DNA of 64,000 nucleotides from Dysgonomonas sp. PF1-14. GTDB lineage: Bacteria; Bacteroidota; Bacteroidia; Bacteroidales; Dysgonomonadaceae. The notes under the pieces are model-generated. The model worked only from the letters and a program-made list of their open reading frames with translations. It made no database searches and was not told the DNA's origin. The stretch covers positions 165,955 to 229,954 of the forward strand of contig NZ_JARXWN010000007.1 of NCBI RefSeq assembly GCF_029892965.1, written 5' to 3'. Shown piece after piece: positions 36,119 through 44,638 of the stretch. The position numbers and the translations under genes are program-made. Each line of letters begins with the position of its first letter. Position 1 is the first letter of the stretch.

Positions 36119-37024
36119 TCATTTCCATAGTGGGGTAGGGTACTCTCCTTTTTCCACCAGTTTTTGTAATTTTTCTACTACGCCTTCTCTGTCTTCCGAA
36201 TAGGTAACGCCGAACCATTTAGACGGTGTATCCAATACTTTGACATCGGCTGTTCCGTTGATGATAAGATGATCCACCATCAGCGGTATAAAATACTCGG
36301 CTTTATGGTTACCTGTGTTAGCTTCGAGGAACTTAACGAAGTATTTGTCCGAGTGTTCGAAGTAATCAGGTGTGAACCCCCACATATTCATAGATACCGG
36401 AGTGTTTTCAGGTAATTCGAACCAGTAGTTTTCTCCATCTTTATACTGAATCTTTCCATCTTTACGTTCGATGTGGGTACGTTCTACAATACTTGAAAGG
36501 AAATGCTCGGCATTGGTTTCACAAACTCCTCTGGCCACAGCACCGCTTTCAGACAATGTATTGTGCAGACGGTAACCTACCATACAATAATGGTTTTGTT
36601 GGCCTTCCATCTGTATTAATTGTTTAGCCAGAATTTCATAGCTTTCGCGTCCGTAGAAATCATCAGCATTGATTACAGCGAAAGGTTCGTGTATTACGTC
36701 TTTTGCCATCATTACAGCATGATTGGTACCCCATGGTTTTTGTCTTTCAGGGTCTAATGTAAATCCTTTTGGCAGGTTGTCCAGTTCCTGATATACAACT
36801 TCTACAGGAACATGCTTTTCGTATTTTGATATAATTTTTTCGCGAAAATCTTTGTCGAATGATTTTCGGATTACAAATACAATCTTTCCGAATCCGGCTC
36901 TCAGGGCATCATAGATGGAATAGTCCATGATAGTTTCGCCGTTCGGACCCAGTCCGTCCATTTGTTTCAGACCACCATAACGGCTTCCCATTCCGGCTGC
37001 AAGGATATACAAAGTTGGTTTCAT
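36119..37024 (-). CDS. NTP-transferase-fold sugar nucleotidyltransferase
   Basis: 301 residues with the nucleotidyltransferase opening AAGMGSRYGGLKQMDGLGPN (about 9-28), which is the pyrophosphorylase nucleotide-binding loop, a KPWGTNHAVMMA segment and the metal-site INADDFYG. The C-terminal domain ends with WFGVTYSEDREGV. It likely forms an NDP-sugar from a sugar 1-phosphate and NTP; which sugar is unknown, and no glycan gene is adjacent. Promoter box at 37060-37067. Confidence 0.88.
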   Translation of the reverse strand: MKPTLYILAAGMGSRYGGLKQMDGLGPNGETIMDYSIYDALRAGFGKIVFVIRKSFDKDFREKIISKYEKHVPVEVVYQELDNLPKGFTLDPERQKPWGTNHAVMMAKDVIHEPFAVINADDFYGRESYEILAKQLIQMEGQQNHYCMVGYRLHNTLSESGAVARGVCETNAEHFLSSIVERTHIERKDGKIQYKDGENYWFELPENTPVSMNMWGFTPDYFEHSDKYFVKFLEANTGNHKAEYFIPLMVDHLIINGTADVKVLDTPSKWFGVTYSEDREGVVEKLQKLVEKGEYPTPLWK

Positions 37025-37059
37025 AGATATAAATTATTTTAGAGTTATTTTTTTCGACA

Positions 37060-37067
37060 CAAAGATA
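37060..37067 (-). promoter_or_regulatory. -7 box of the nucleotidyltransferase gene
   Basis: CAAAGATA on the plus strand reads TATCTTTG on the minus strand, 36 bp upstream of the ATG. Confidence 0.55.
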
Positions 37068-37267
37068 GCTTTTTAACCTTTAAAACGGATATAAAAGCAC
37101 TTATAAGTGCACCTTGAGTACAAAATATTATAATATTTTAGGTAATAGGAATACAATAAGTTTTTTTACTAAAAACCCGCTAGGCATGTTCTTCTTAATT
37201 TGTTATTATAACCATAGTACTTTTTTCCATAAGCGTATCTCTTGCGGGCATCGGTTCATCTAATTTC

Positions 37268-37302
37268 GGGCGAACACATGGGTTTGTTCCTACAGTGCTT
37301 TG
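37268..37302. repeat. Degenerate TGTAGGGGCG-family fragment
   Basis: CGGGCGAACACATGGGTTTG then TTCCTACAG resembles a decayed CGGGCGAACACA...CGCCCCTACA element. The 444-bp gap 37025-37468 otherwise holds the -7 box above and one hairpin; no gene was seen. Confidence 0.45.
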
Positions 37303-37363
37303 TGTGGCTTTCCGACTGAGGCGGAATGTGTCAAAAGTAAAATAGCACGATCTGAATATTAGT

Positions 37364-37398
37364 GAAGGATCTCTTTTCTCAAAAGAGATCCTTCTTTT
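37364..37398. terminator. Hairpin downstream of the alcohol dehydrogenase gene
   Basis: Perfect 14-bp stem GAAGGATCTCTTTT (37364-37377) with AAAAGAGATCCTTC (37381-37394), loop CTC. The T tract is on the plus strand, so for the minus-strand gene the fit is less typical. Confidence 0.65.
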
Positions 37399-37468
37399 CG
37401 GTAGGGATGATATAAAGAAACCTGAATTTTCTTTTGACAACCCTGCTTTATTATATATGTTCTGTCTA

Positions 37469-38617
37469 TTATTTTCTCAGAATCAGTATCTCCCTTACTG
37501 TATCAGCCGTAATATTGTGACATTCGCCGAGTTTCCATCCTCGTTCTGCCAGACGGTTCACAACCTTGTCTATGGCTTCGTCTCCCAGTCCGTAATCTCC
37601 CAGATGTGTTTTCACACCTACAGATTCAAAGAAGTTCTCTACGGCTTTGATTGTTCGTTCTATGGCGTTATCACCCTCTATGCCGAACACGTTTTTGCCC
37701 AGTCGGGTAATTTTTTTGCCTTTTTGCTCTTTCAGTACAGTCATTATACCCGGTAGTACGACAGCAAGTGTTTGTCCGTGATCGAGTCCGTAAAATGCTG
37801 TTATTTCGTGTCCTATCATATGTGTAGCCCAGTCTTGAGGTACTCCGCAGCCTATCCATCCGTTGAGCGCCCATGTAGAAGCCCACATCAGATTGGCGCG
37901 TACGTCGTAGTCTTCTGGTGTTACAAGTGCTTTAGGGCCTTCTTCCACCAATGTTTTTACAATGGCTTCGGCCATATTGTCCTGAATCAGCGAGTCACCT
38001 TCATTATAGGTAAGGTATTGCTCCATTACATGCACAAAAGCATCTACAACACCGTTTCCTATCTGGCGTGGAGGCATGCTGTACGTAGTGGTAGGGTCGA
38101 GTACCGAAAACTTAGGGTAGGTGAGAGGTGATGCAAATGAGAGCTTATCCTGTGTCTCTACACGGGTGATAACTCCTCCGTTGTTCATTTCCGAACCGGT
38201 AGCAGGCAATGTGATGATATCGCCCAAAGGCAACGCTTTAGTTACCGGACTGTCCTCTGATAATATCTTCCACGGATCGCCACCCTCGAAACATACTGCT
38301 GCTGCAATAAATTTGGTTGCATCCAATACCGAACCTCCACCAACTGATAGCAAAAAGTCAATTCCTTTTTCTTTTATCAGTGCTACAGCTTTCATACAAG
38401 TTTCGTAGTGCGGATTGGGTTCAATGCCCGAGAATTCGTATGTCTCAAAGCCTTTCAGAGCCTCAACTACTTGTTCGTAAACTCCGTTTTTCTTAATGCT
38501 TCCGCCTCCGTATGTTATCAATACTTTGCTTCCCGGAGGAATTTCGTTTGCGATTTTTTTGATTGTTCCTTTCCCGAATATGATCTTTACGGGATTGACG
38601 AATGAAAAGTTCTCCAT
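37469..38617 (-). CDS. Iron-containing alcohol dehydrogenase (YqhD/BDH-like)
   Basis: 382 residues, standard for group III NAD(P)-dependent alcohol dehydrogenases. GGGS (94-97 region, LSVGGGSVLDATKFIA) binds the nucleotide, ATGSEMNNGGVIT is the family signature, and the metal ligands come from DAFVHVMEQY (Asp, His), HMIGHE and GLDHGQ. It resembles NADPH-dependent butanol dehydrogenase/aldehyde reductase YqhD, likely reducing aldehydes in fermentation or detoxification. Single gene with a -7 box at 38647-38654. Confidence 0.93.
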   Translation of the reverse strand: MENFSFVNPVKIIFGKGTIKKIANEIPPGSKVLITYGGGSIKKNGVYEQVVEALKGFETYEFSGIEPNPHYETCMKAVALIKEKGIDFLLSVGGGSVLDATKFIAAAVCFEGGDPWKILSEDSPVTKALPLGDIITLPATGSEMNNGGVITRVETQDKLSFASPLTYPKFSVLDPTTTYSMPPRQIGNGVVDAFVHVMEQYLTYNEGDSLIQDNMAEAIVKTLVEEGPKALVTPEDYDVRANLMWASTWALNGWIGCGVPQDWATHMIGHEITAFYGLDHGQTLAVVLPGIMTVLKEQKGKKITRLGKNVFGIEGDNAIERTIKAVENFFESVGVKTHLGDYGLGDEAIDKVVNRLAERGWKLGECHNITADTVREILILRK

Positions 38618-38646
38618 AATTTAATCTGATGTTTTTATTGTGGAAG

Positions 38647-38654
38647 CAAAGGTA
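38647..38654 (-). promoter_or_regulatory. -7 box of the alcohol dehydrogenase gene
   Basis: CAAAGGTA on the plus strand reads TACCTTTG on the minus strand, 30 bp upstream of the start. Confidence 0.6.
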
Positions 38655-38764
38655 TTCGTTTTAAAAGATATAGTGATCTTTTATTTATTAAAGAAGTTAA
38701 AAAAGCAGGGATGAATATCCAGAGTAAATTATGATCTATGCCAATCTGTAGTTGATATTGTATC

Positions 38765-38794
38765 GAACATATCATCTCAACCTCTGATTCGCAT
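38765..38794. repeat. Isolated tail of the 255-bp repeat
   Basis: GAACATATCATCTCAACCTC then TGATTCGCAT matches the segment beyond copy 2 (16519-16548) at most positions and that of copy 1 (10159-10188) more weakly. It ends 3 bp before the stop codon of the second TonB receptor gene. Confidence 0.6.
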
Positions 38795-38797
38795 GAC

Positions 38798-41224
38798 TTA
38801 AAATTCTGCTACCAGTTTTACATTAAATTGCCTTCCCGTCAAGTAATTAGGTACGGCATACTGTTGGTTGTATATGTCAGACACCCAGTAGTATGTATTG
38901 GTGTTGTTTATGTCGAACAGATTGAAAATATCGAAGCCCAACCAGATGTTTTTGAATGCCTTGCAGAACGAATTCCTATTGCGTATATCGAAGTCTTCGC
39001 CCAGTACCAGCCATGAGAATCCGATGTCGATACGTTTGTACGACGGGGTGCGGAAATATCCGCTCTCATATCCCTTATGGGGTGCAGAGATAGGCAATCC
39101 TCCCGACCATAGCCCGCGAAGGCTCATACGCAGGCGTTCGTATCCCGGAAAGTAATCCTGATAGAACATTGCAAAATTAAATCGTTGATCGGTAGGTAGT
39201 GGAACCTTCACGCCATTGATATCCTGTTGGGTTTTCATCAGTCCGAAGCTGATCCAACTATCTGCGCCCGGAATAAATTCGCCATAGAGCTTGAAGTCAG
39301 CACCCATAGAATAACCACTGGACGTATTTTCGCCAGTGTACCGTATTTTTACATTGTTGACAGTATATGGAATCAGGTCTGACAGTTTTTTGTAATACAA
39401 TTCACCCGATAATTTAAATGGTGGTGTATTGGTTTCTGTATCAGCTCCGAAGTAGTAATCGGCACCGAGAACGATATGATATGATTTCTGCGATTTTATA
39501 TCCTTATTCAGTTCCACCTCATTGTTTCCACCTATATTCACAATACGCTGAAATTCCTTATAGAAAGGGGCTTGATAATACACACCTCCGGCAACACGTA
39601 CCGACAGATTGGGGATCGCTTTTGGCACGAAAGCCAATGCTCCGCGCGGACTGACGATCAGTTCTTCGTTGAATGTCCAGTAGCTGGCGCGTACACCTGC
39701 ATTCAGTATAAACATCCCTTTGTCGGTGTCGAATGTATAGGTGTCTTGTACGTAACCGGATATACGTGACGGATTGATTTTATTATCCGCTTTCAGGTTA
39801 GAATACAGGTTGACATCCGTTCCGGTACTGGGTAATGAATATCCCGCCGAGTCGCGCATTTCCCACTCCTTTATTTTGTCTTCTATCCGTTCTTTCTGAA
39901 AACTCAAACTCCATTTTAGTAAATGTTTGTCGAGCCTGAGATTTCCAAAATGAGAAAATGTATAGACATTCGATTCCAGTTTGTTGCGTGCATGCTCGTG
40001 ATAGTTACCTATTCCCAGCGTAGGCTGCAAATCAGGGTTGTTTTCTCCTGTGATGTCTGTTTCTTTCAGCTCGTAGCTCCCGCTTATATCGTATCGTTCC
40101 TGCTCATCAGAGCCAAATGTAGACGCAGTGAATCCGATGTTCAACTTGTCGTTTATCTTTCCTTTCATCGTCAGTGCAGCCTGATAGGTAAGGAAACGGT
40201 CTTTTTCCCATCCGTCGAAGTGTACCATAAATGTACGCGGAGTCATCAGTGTGCCGAACTTAGTTTCGCGAGTAGTAGGAGTGAATTTATATGTATTATG
40301 TGAATAGTTGCCAAGAAAACTGGCCTCCCATTTCGACGATAAGGCATAGGTCATATATGTCTGAAAATCGAGAAATGACGGGTCATATTCAGCTTTGGTA
40401 TCAGTTTTACTTATCAGCGAACGGATGGTTTTATACCTTACACCTGATATCTGAGTAAAACGCCCGGATGAGCTTCCCACATAAACATCGCCACCAAGCA
40501 AGCTGGCTGAAACAGCACCTTCAAACCTTTTCGGTTTTTTGTAGGTGATGTCGAGTACCGACGACATTTTGTCTCCATATTCGGCACTATACCCTCCGGC
40601 GCTGAATCCGACGGATTGTACCATATTGGGATTGATGAAGCTAAGTCCTTCCTGCTGTGCCGATCGTACAAGTAGGGGACGGTATATCTCTATACCGTTT
40701 ACATATACGATATTCTCATCAAAGTTACCGCCGCGAACAGTGTATTGAGAACTCAGTTCATTTGTAGAACTTACTCCCCCCATTGTTGCAAGTAACGATT
40801 CTATACTGCTCCATGGGTTTGCCGCACGTCGTGTTGCCAGATAGTCTACACGCTCTATCACAGTCGTTATGGGTCTTTCTCCTTCTATGGTAACGGCTTT
40901 CAGTTCTTTATCGTCATCCTGCAAGGTTACGTTTATTACCATTCCTTCGGTAAACTTCGGTATTATGTACAGATGCTTTTTATAGCCGATAAGGGTAAAT
41001 AATATTTTAACGGAATCGCCAGCTGTACTTGCTGTCAGGAAATACTCTCCTTTGTTGTTTGTTGTAGTTGTATTGCGGGTTTTCTCCTGCGAAACCAAAA
41101 CATGCTCTAAAGGCTTGTTTTTCGTATCAGTAACGATACCCGCTATTCTTCCTGTTTGTTGTGAATACAAGGAAGACGATAATAAAAAGAGTATGAACAG
41201 AAATAATAGATTCCTTTTAGTCAT
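38798..41224 (-). CDS. TonB-dependent receptor (second)
   Basis: 808 residues from the ATG at 41224: signal peptide MTKRNLLFLFILFLLSSSLY, carboxypeptidase-regulatory-like domain (GRIAGIVTDTKNKPLEHVLV), plug with SSQYTVRGGNFDENIVYVNG, and a barrel ending in Phe (VKLVAEF). An in-frame upstream ATG at 41272 is rejected because a consensus promoter (-7 box 41250-41243) overlaps it. It resembles the 'TonB receptor with regulatory domain' class without a SusD partner; the ligand is unknown. Single gene. Confidence 0.92.
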   Translation of the reverse strand: MTKRNLLFLFILFLLSSSLYSQQTGRIAGIVTDTKNKPLEHVLVSQEKTRNTTTTNNKGEYFLTASTAGDSVKILFTLIGYKKHLYIIPKFTEGMVINVTLQDDDKELKAVTIEGERPITTVIERVDYLATRRAANPWSSIESLLATMGGVSSTNELSSQYTVRGGNFDENIVYVNGIEIYRPLLVRSAQQEGLSFINPNMVQSVGFSAGGYSAEYGDKMSSVLDITYKKPKRFEGAVSASLLGGDVYVGSSSGRFTQISGVRYKTIRSLISKTDTKAEYDPSFLDFQTYMTYALSSKWEASFLGNYSHNTYKFTPTTRETKFGTLMTPRTFMVHFDGWEKDRFLTYQAALTMKGKINDKLNIGFTASTFGSDEQERYDISGSYELKETDITGENNPDLQPTLGIGNYHEHARNKLESNVYTFSHFGNLRLDKHLLKWSLSFQKERIEDKIKEWEMRDSAGYSLPSTGTDVNLYSNLKADNKINPSRISGYVQDTYTFDTDKGMFILNAGVRASYWTFNEELIVSPRGALAFVPKAIPNLSVRVAGGVYYQAPFYKEFQRIVNIGGNNEVELNKDIKSQKSYHIVLGADYYFGADTETNTPPFKLSGELYYKKLSDLIPYTVNNVKIRYTGENTSSGYSMGADFKLYGEFIPGADSWISFGLMKTQQDINGVKVPLPTDQRFNFAMFYQDYFPGYERLRMSLRGLWSGGLPISAPHKGYESGYFRTPSYKRIDIGFSWLVLGEDFDIRNRNSFCKAFKNIWLGFDIFNLFDINNTNTYYWVSDIYNQQYAVPNYLTGRQFNVKLVAEF

Positions 41225-41242
41225 AGAAGTTTGTATAATGTG

Positions 41243-41273
41243 CAAATTTATGGATATATTTTCGGTGCACAAA
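41243..41273 (-). promoter_or_regulatory. Promoter of the second TonB receptor gene
   Basis: Minus-strand TTTG (41273-41270), 19-bp spacer, TAAATTTG (41250-41243), 18 bp upstream of the ATG at 41224. This placement fixes the start choice. Confidence 0.72.
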
Positions 41274-41340
41274 CTATTTATTCCGATATAATGCCTGCTA
41301 CTCTTCTTTTCGGTATAAAATATGTAATAAGTATTGGCGA

Positions 41341-41665
41341 AGTTTATCTATAGTATATCAATGTGCTAAATTGGTAATGTGCCAATAAGCCGATGGAGCG
41401 GTCTTTGAATATATTGATTTTTTGTAAAGATTGTAAGGTTTTAGTTAAAATTATCTCACGCAAAGACGCGAAGGCGCAAAGAAAAATACTCGTAACTTGT
41501 AACTGCCCGTAGGGCGATGTAACTTGTAACTCCTGTCAGGTTTTAGTTAAAAACTAGTGTACTAGATTATAGAGTTATAGCATACTCGAAAATAGAAATA
41601 AAAACTAGCAAGCTAGTAGACTAAAGACTACTAAACTCGTAATTTTTGTAAGGTTTTAGTTAAAA
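41341..41665 (+). repeat. Modular repeat R1 (three 18-bp blocks)
   Basis: Left end TTTATCTATA (41343-41352); blocks GTAAGGTTTTAGTTAAAA at 41433-41450, GTCAGGTTTTAGTTAAAA at 41535-41552 and GTAAGGTTTTAGTTAAAA at 41648-41665. Module A between blocks 1 and 2 is the short form (block start to block start 102 bp); module B between blocks 2 and 3 spans 113 bp and is rich in CTAG. It fills most of the 559-bp gap 41225-41783. Confidence 0.92.
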
Positions 41666-41725
41666 TGAATGGCAATGTTGTTGGAGGTGTGTCAAAAGCA
41701 GGCTCTAAGTAACAGACAAAAAAGT

Positions 41726-41753
41726 ACTAAAAAGGGTGTGATCAGACACACCC
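41726..41753 (-). terminator. Terminator after mdh
   Basis: GGGTGTG (41734-41740) pairs with CACACCC (41747-41753); on the minus strand the stem is followed by TTTTTAG. Confidence 0.8.
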
Positions 41754-41783
41754 TCCTTACTTTTTTATCACAGAACCTATCAG

Positions 41784-42725
41784 TTAGATAGCGTTGGTTT
41801 CTCTCAATACAGCATTTGTTTTGTGAACAGCAGCAGCCGAAGCTTCGAATTTTTCTTTTTCGTCGGCAGTCAGTTTTATATCGATGATCTTTTCCCAACC
41901 GTTCTTGCCTAATACTACAGGTACTCCGATACAAATATCGTTTTGCCCGTATTCTCCTTCAAGGGTAACACAGCAAGGTACAACTTTCTTCTGGTCGTGT
42001 AGGATAGCCTCTACTACGTAAGCACCCGCAGCACCCGGAGCATACCATGCCGATGTGCCGAGTAGTCCTGTAAGCGTAGCACCACCTACCATTGTGTCGG
42101 CAACTACTTTGTCGAGAACTTCTTTCGACAGGAATTCCGATACAGGAATACCTTTATATGTAGCCAGACGTGTAACAGGAATCATTGTGGTATCTCCGTG
42201 TCCGCCGATCACCATGCCTTCTACTTCGTTAGGGTTGCAGCCCAAAGCCTGGCTCAGGTAATATTTGAAACGTGAGCTGTCCAACGCTCCTCCCATACCT
42301 ACAACGCGATGCTTAGGAAGTCCTGTAACTTTCGATGCCAGATATGTCATCGTATCCATCGGATTAGAGATAATAACAAGAACAGCATTCGGTGAATATT
42401 TCAGTATGCTCTCGGCTACACTTTTCACAATACCGGCATTTACTCCGATCAGTTCCTCGCGGGTCATACCCGGTTTGCGCGGAATACCTGATGTGATAAC
42501 AACGACATCAGAATTTGCAGTAGCTGCATAATCATTGGTTACACCTTTGATACGGGTGTCGAATCCAAGCAGTTGAACTGTCTGGTTCATATCCATTGCT
42601 TTTCCTTCCGAAACACCCTCTTTTACATCGAGCATCACTACTTCATCGGCCACTTCGTTAAAAGCCAGCACATTTGCACATGTAGCACCCACGTTACCGG
42701 CACCTACAACTGTTACTTTAGACAT
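41784..42725 (-). CDS. mdh: Malate dehydrogenase (LDH-like type)
   Basis: NAD-dependent oxidation of malate to oxaloacetate, or the reverse in the reductive branch to succinate. The Rossmann GAGNVGAT (8-15), the substrate loop SGIPRKPGMTREEL with the conserved Arg residues, and the catalytic GGHGD motif are all present. It has 313 residues, the size of the MDH type common in Bacteroidetes. Single gene with terminator and -7 box (42838-42845). Confidence 0.95.
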   Translation of the reverse strand: MSKVTVVGAGNVGATCANVLAFNEVADEVVMLDVKEGVSEGKAMDMNQTVQLLGFDTRIKGVTNDYAATANSDVVVITSGIPRKPGMTREELIGVNAGIVKSVAESILKYSPNAVLVIISNPMDTMTYLASKVTGLPKHRVVGMGGALDSSRFKYYLSQALGCNPNEVEGMVIGGHGDTTMIPVTRLATYKGIPVSEFLSKEVLDKVVADTMVGGATLTGLLGTSAWYAPGAAGAYVVEAILHDQKKVVPCCVTLEGEYGQNDICIGVPVVLGKNGWEKIIDIKLTADEKEKFEASAAAVHKTNAVLRETNAI

Positions 42726-42837
42726 AATAATTTTTATTTTATAATTGTGATTAATAAATTATACGTATGTTTCACGCCTTTGCATAATGTAAACCATGAT
42801 GGTACGGATACTATCCAGCATCTCAAAAAAAGGCTAG

Positions 42838-42845
42838 CAAATGTA
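42838..42845 (-). promoter_or_regulatory. -7 box upstream of mdh
   Basis: CAAATGTA on the plus strand reads TACATTTG on the minus strand, 113 bp before the start codon. Confidence 0.5.
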
Positions 42846-42929
42846 CATGCTTATTCTGAAAAAATAAAGATTTTAACGGTCAAAAATACAGTGATATATT
42901 AAAAAAAGCGAAAGCCTGCCGAGCTATTG

Positions 42930-42958
42930 TTTGATATGCTTAAAAACTTTTATATTTG
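42930..42958 (+). promoter_or_regulatory. Promoter of the coiled-coil/GNAT operon
   Basis: TTTG (42930-42933), 17-bp spacer, TATATTTG (42951-42958), 26 bp upstream of the ATG. Confidence 0.65.
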
Positions 42959-42984
42959 TATCCGCGTTGTAATTTAACATTATT

Positions 42985-43878
42985 ATGAGCACAGAACAGA
43001 AAAGCAATAATACTAAAATACTGGTAGCTGTAATCATTCTGCTGATTATTGGGATGGGAATTGCAGGCTATTTTATATTCAACCAGAAAACCCAGATAGA
43101 AGAACTACAGGAGGAGAGCAATCTGAACAAGCAACAACTTGAAGACGAATATGAGAATCTCTCCATGCAGTATGAAGGGTTTAAACTGAATATCAAAAAC
43201 GACTCGTTACTACAAAAACTAACAAACGAACAGGCTAAAGTACAACGCTTGCTGGAAGAACTGAAAACCGTAAAAGCGGAAAATAAGGCGGAAATCAGCA
43301 GGCTCAATAAAGAACTTTCTACCTTGCGACAGGTACTTAAATCATACATCGTACAGATAGATTCCCTCAACAGGGCAAATGAGCAGCTCAGACAGGAGAA
43401 GAAAGAGATCACCGATAAGTACCAACAAACTACCCGAACTCTGAACGAGGTGACCCAGCAAAAGGAGAACCTGACAGAAAAGGTAACGCTGGCCGCTAAA
43501 CTGGATGCTACAAATATCAGTGTGCAGGCAACAAACAGCAAAGGAAAGGTGCAGAAGAAGATAAGCAAGGTAGAGCAACTAATTATAAACTTTGCCATTA
43601 CTAAAAATATTACAGCCGAACCGGGTGAACGTACCATTTACGTACGCATAATGAAACCGGACAATGACGTACTCACCAAAAGCCGCACAAATACATTTGC
43701 TTTCGAAAACAGGGATATCAATTATTCCATAAAAAGAATAGTAGAATACGGTGGTGAAGAAGTCGGTGTAACTATGTATTGGAATGTAGAAGAATACCTG
43801 ATGCCGGGTACCTATCGTATAGATATATTTGCCGACGGAAACCGTATAGGTATGAAATCCTTTACAATGGAAGACTAA
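42985..43878 (+). CDS. Membrane-anchored coiled-coil protein
   Basis: 297 residues: a short cytoplasmic N-terminus, one membrane helix (about 12-32, ILVAVIILLIIGMGIAGYFI), then a long heptad-rich coiled coil (about 33-170, many LQEE/LNKEL patterns), and a C-terminal beta domain (GERTIYVRIMKPDNDVLTKS, and EEVGVTMYWNVEEYLMPGTY). The overall plan is seen in Bacteroidales proteins of unknown role; it may be a periplasmic spacer or scaffold. Its TAA shares one base with the ATG of the GNAT gene (TAATG), so translation is coupled. Confidence 0.8.
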   Translation: MSTEQKSNNTKILVAVIILLIIGMGIAGYFIFNQKTQIEELQEESNLNKQQLEDEYENLSMQYEGFKLNIKNDSLLQKLTNEQAKVQRLLEELKTVKAENKAEISRLNKELSTLRQVLKSYIVQIDSLNRANEQLRQEKKEITDKYQQTTRTLNEVTQQKENLTEKVTLAAKLDATNISVQATNSKGKVQKKISKVEQLIINFAITKNITAEPGERTIYVRIMKPDNDVLTKSRTNTFAFENRDINYSIKRIVEYGGEEVGVTMYWNVEEYLMPGTYRIDIFADGNRIGMKSFTMED

Positions 43879-44372
43879 TGGAGATAGTAGAAGCATCGAA
43901 AGACCACATATTCGTTATCCGTCTGCTGGCTGACAAAATCTGGCCTCTGGCATTTCAGGAGATATTAACAAAAGAACAGACGGCATACATGATGGAAATG
44001 ATGTATAGTGCTGATTCTCTCGAAAACCAGATGGACAACGGGCATCACTACTTATTGGCAAAAGATGGTGACGAGTATCTCGGATATGTTTCCTACGAAT
44101 TGAACTACAAAGATACAGATGCCACCAAAATCCATAAAATATACGTCCTTCCTTCCCTGCAAGGTACAAAAGGCGTGGGGCGTTCATTCATAGAGGCAGT
44201 AACGGAGAAAGCCAAAGAAAACGGCAACAAAGAATTGTCGCTGAATGTAAACCGCTTCAATAAAGCGATCAATTTCTATAATCGTATGGGCTTTGAAATA
44301 GCTCGAAGCGAAGACATAGATATAGGCAACGGATTTCTGATGCAAGACTATGTGATGAATAAAAAACTCTGA
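43878..44372 (+). CDS. GNAT-family N-acetyltransferase
   Basis: 164 residues from the ATG overlapping the preceding stop. HKIYVLPSLQGTKGVGRSFI holds the acetyl-CoA pyrophosphate-binding loop QGTKGVG (95-101), and LNVNRFNKAINFYNRMGFEI is the typical GNAT C-terminal motif. It transfers an acetyl group to an unknown amine substrate. The longer in-frame start at 43779 lies inside the previous gene and is rejected. Confidence 0.9.
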   Translation: MEIVEASKDHIFVIRLLADKIWPLAFQEILTKEQTAYMMEMMYSADSLENQMDNGHHYLLAKDGDEYLGYVSYELNYKDTDATKIHKIYVLPSLQGTKGVGRSFIEAVTEKAKENGNKELSLNVNRFNKAINFYNRMGFEIARSEDIDIGNGFLMQDYVMNKKL

Positions 44373-44502
44373 CCGAATAAAACAATAATTCCTTCCTGTC
44401 TGTTGTATCTACATCAAAAGATATGGTTTTGATAAATCATACATCTTTTCGTTTTTTTTAGTAAAAAATAGCATCGGGTATAATATTTGTTAATAATTAT
44501 AT

Positions 44503-44510
44503 TATATTTG
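44503..44510 (+). promoter_or_regulatory. -7 box of the membrane pyrophosphatase gene
   Basis: TATATTTG 128 bp upstream of the ATG, with a leader of about 120 nt. The leader's last part (44609-44640) resembles the sequence before the methyltransferase gene (47250-47280). Confidence 0.5.
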
Positions 44511-44638
44511 CTATGTTAACTAAGAGAAAAAGAACAATAAAACTATAAAAAGCAGGCCTGTTTTAACTAGTGATAGAGTTGGTTTGTTTTGTATAATTTT
44601 ATTGTACTTATTTTATAATCTATTAAAAATCAGTACGC

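Noticed and set aside
41225..41272. Longer start for the second TonB receptor
   Set aside because: A consensus promoter with 19-bp spacing overlaps this stretch, and the signal peptide begins at the ATG at 41224.
41341..41665. Possible CRISPR-like array because of repeated 18-bp blocks
   Set aside because: The inter-block segments are long, of unequal length and themselves repeated elsewhere; no cas gene is present.
43779..43877. Longer start for the GNAT gene
   Set aside because: It would lie entirely inside the coiled-coil gene in another frame; the ATG at 43878 overlaps the stop codon and gives a normal GNAT N-terminus.
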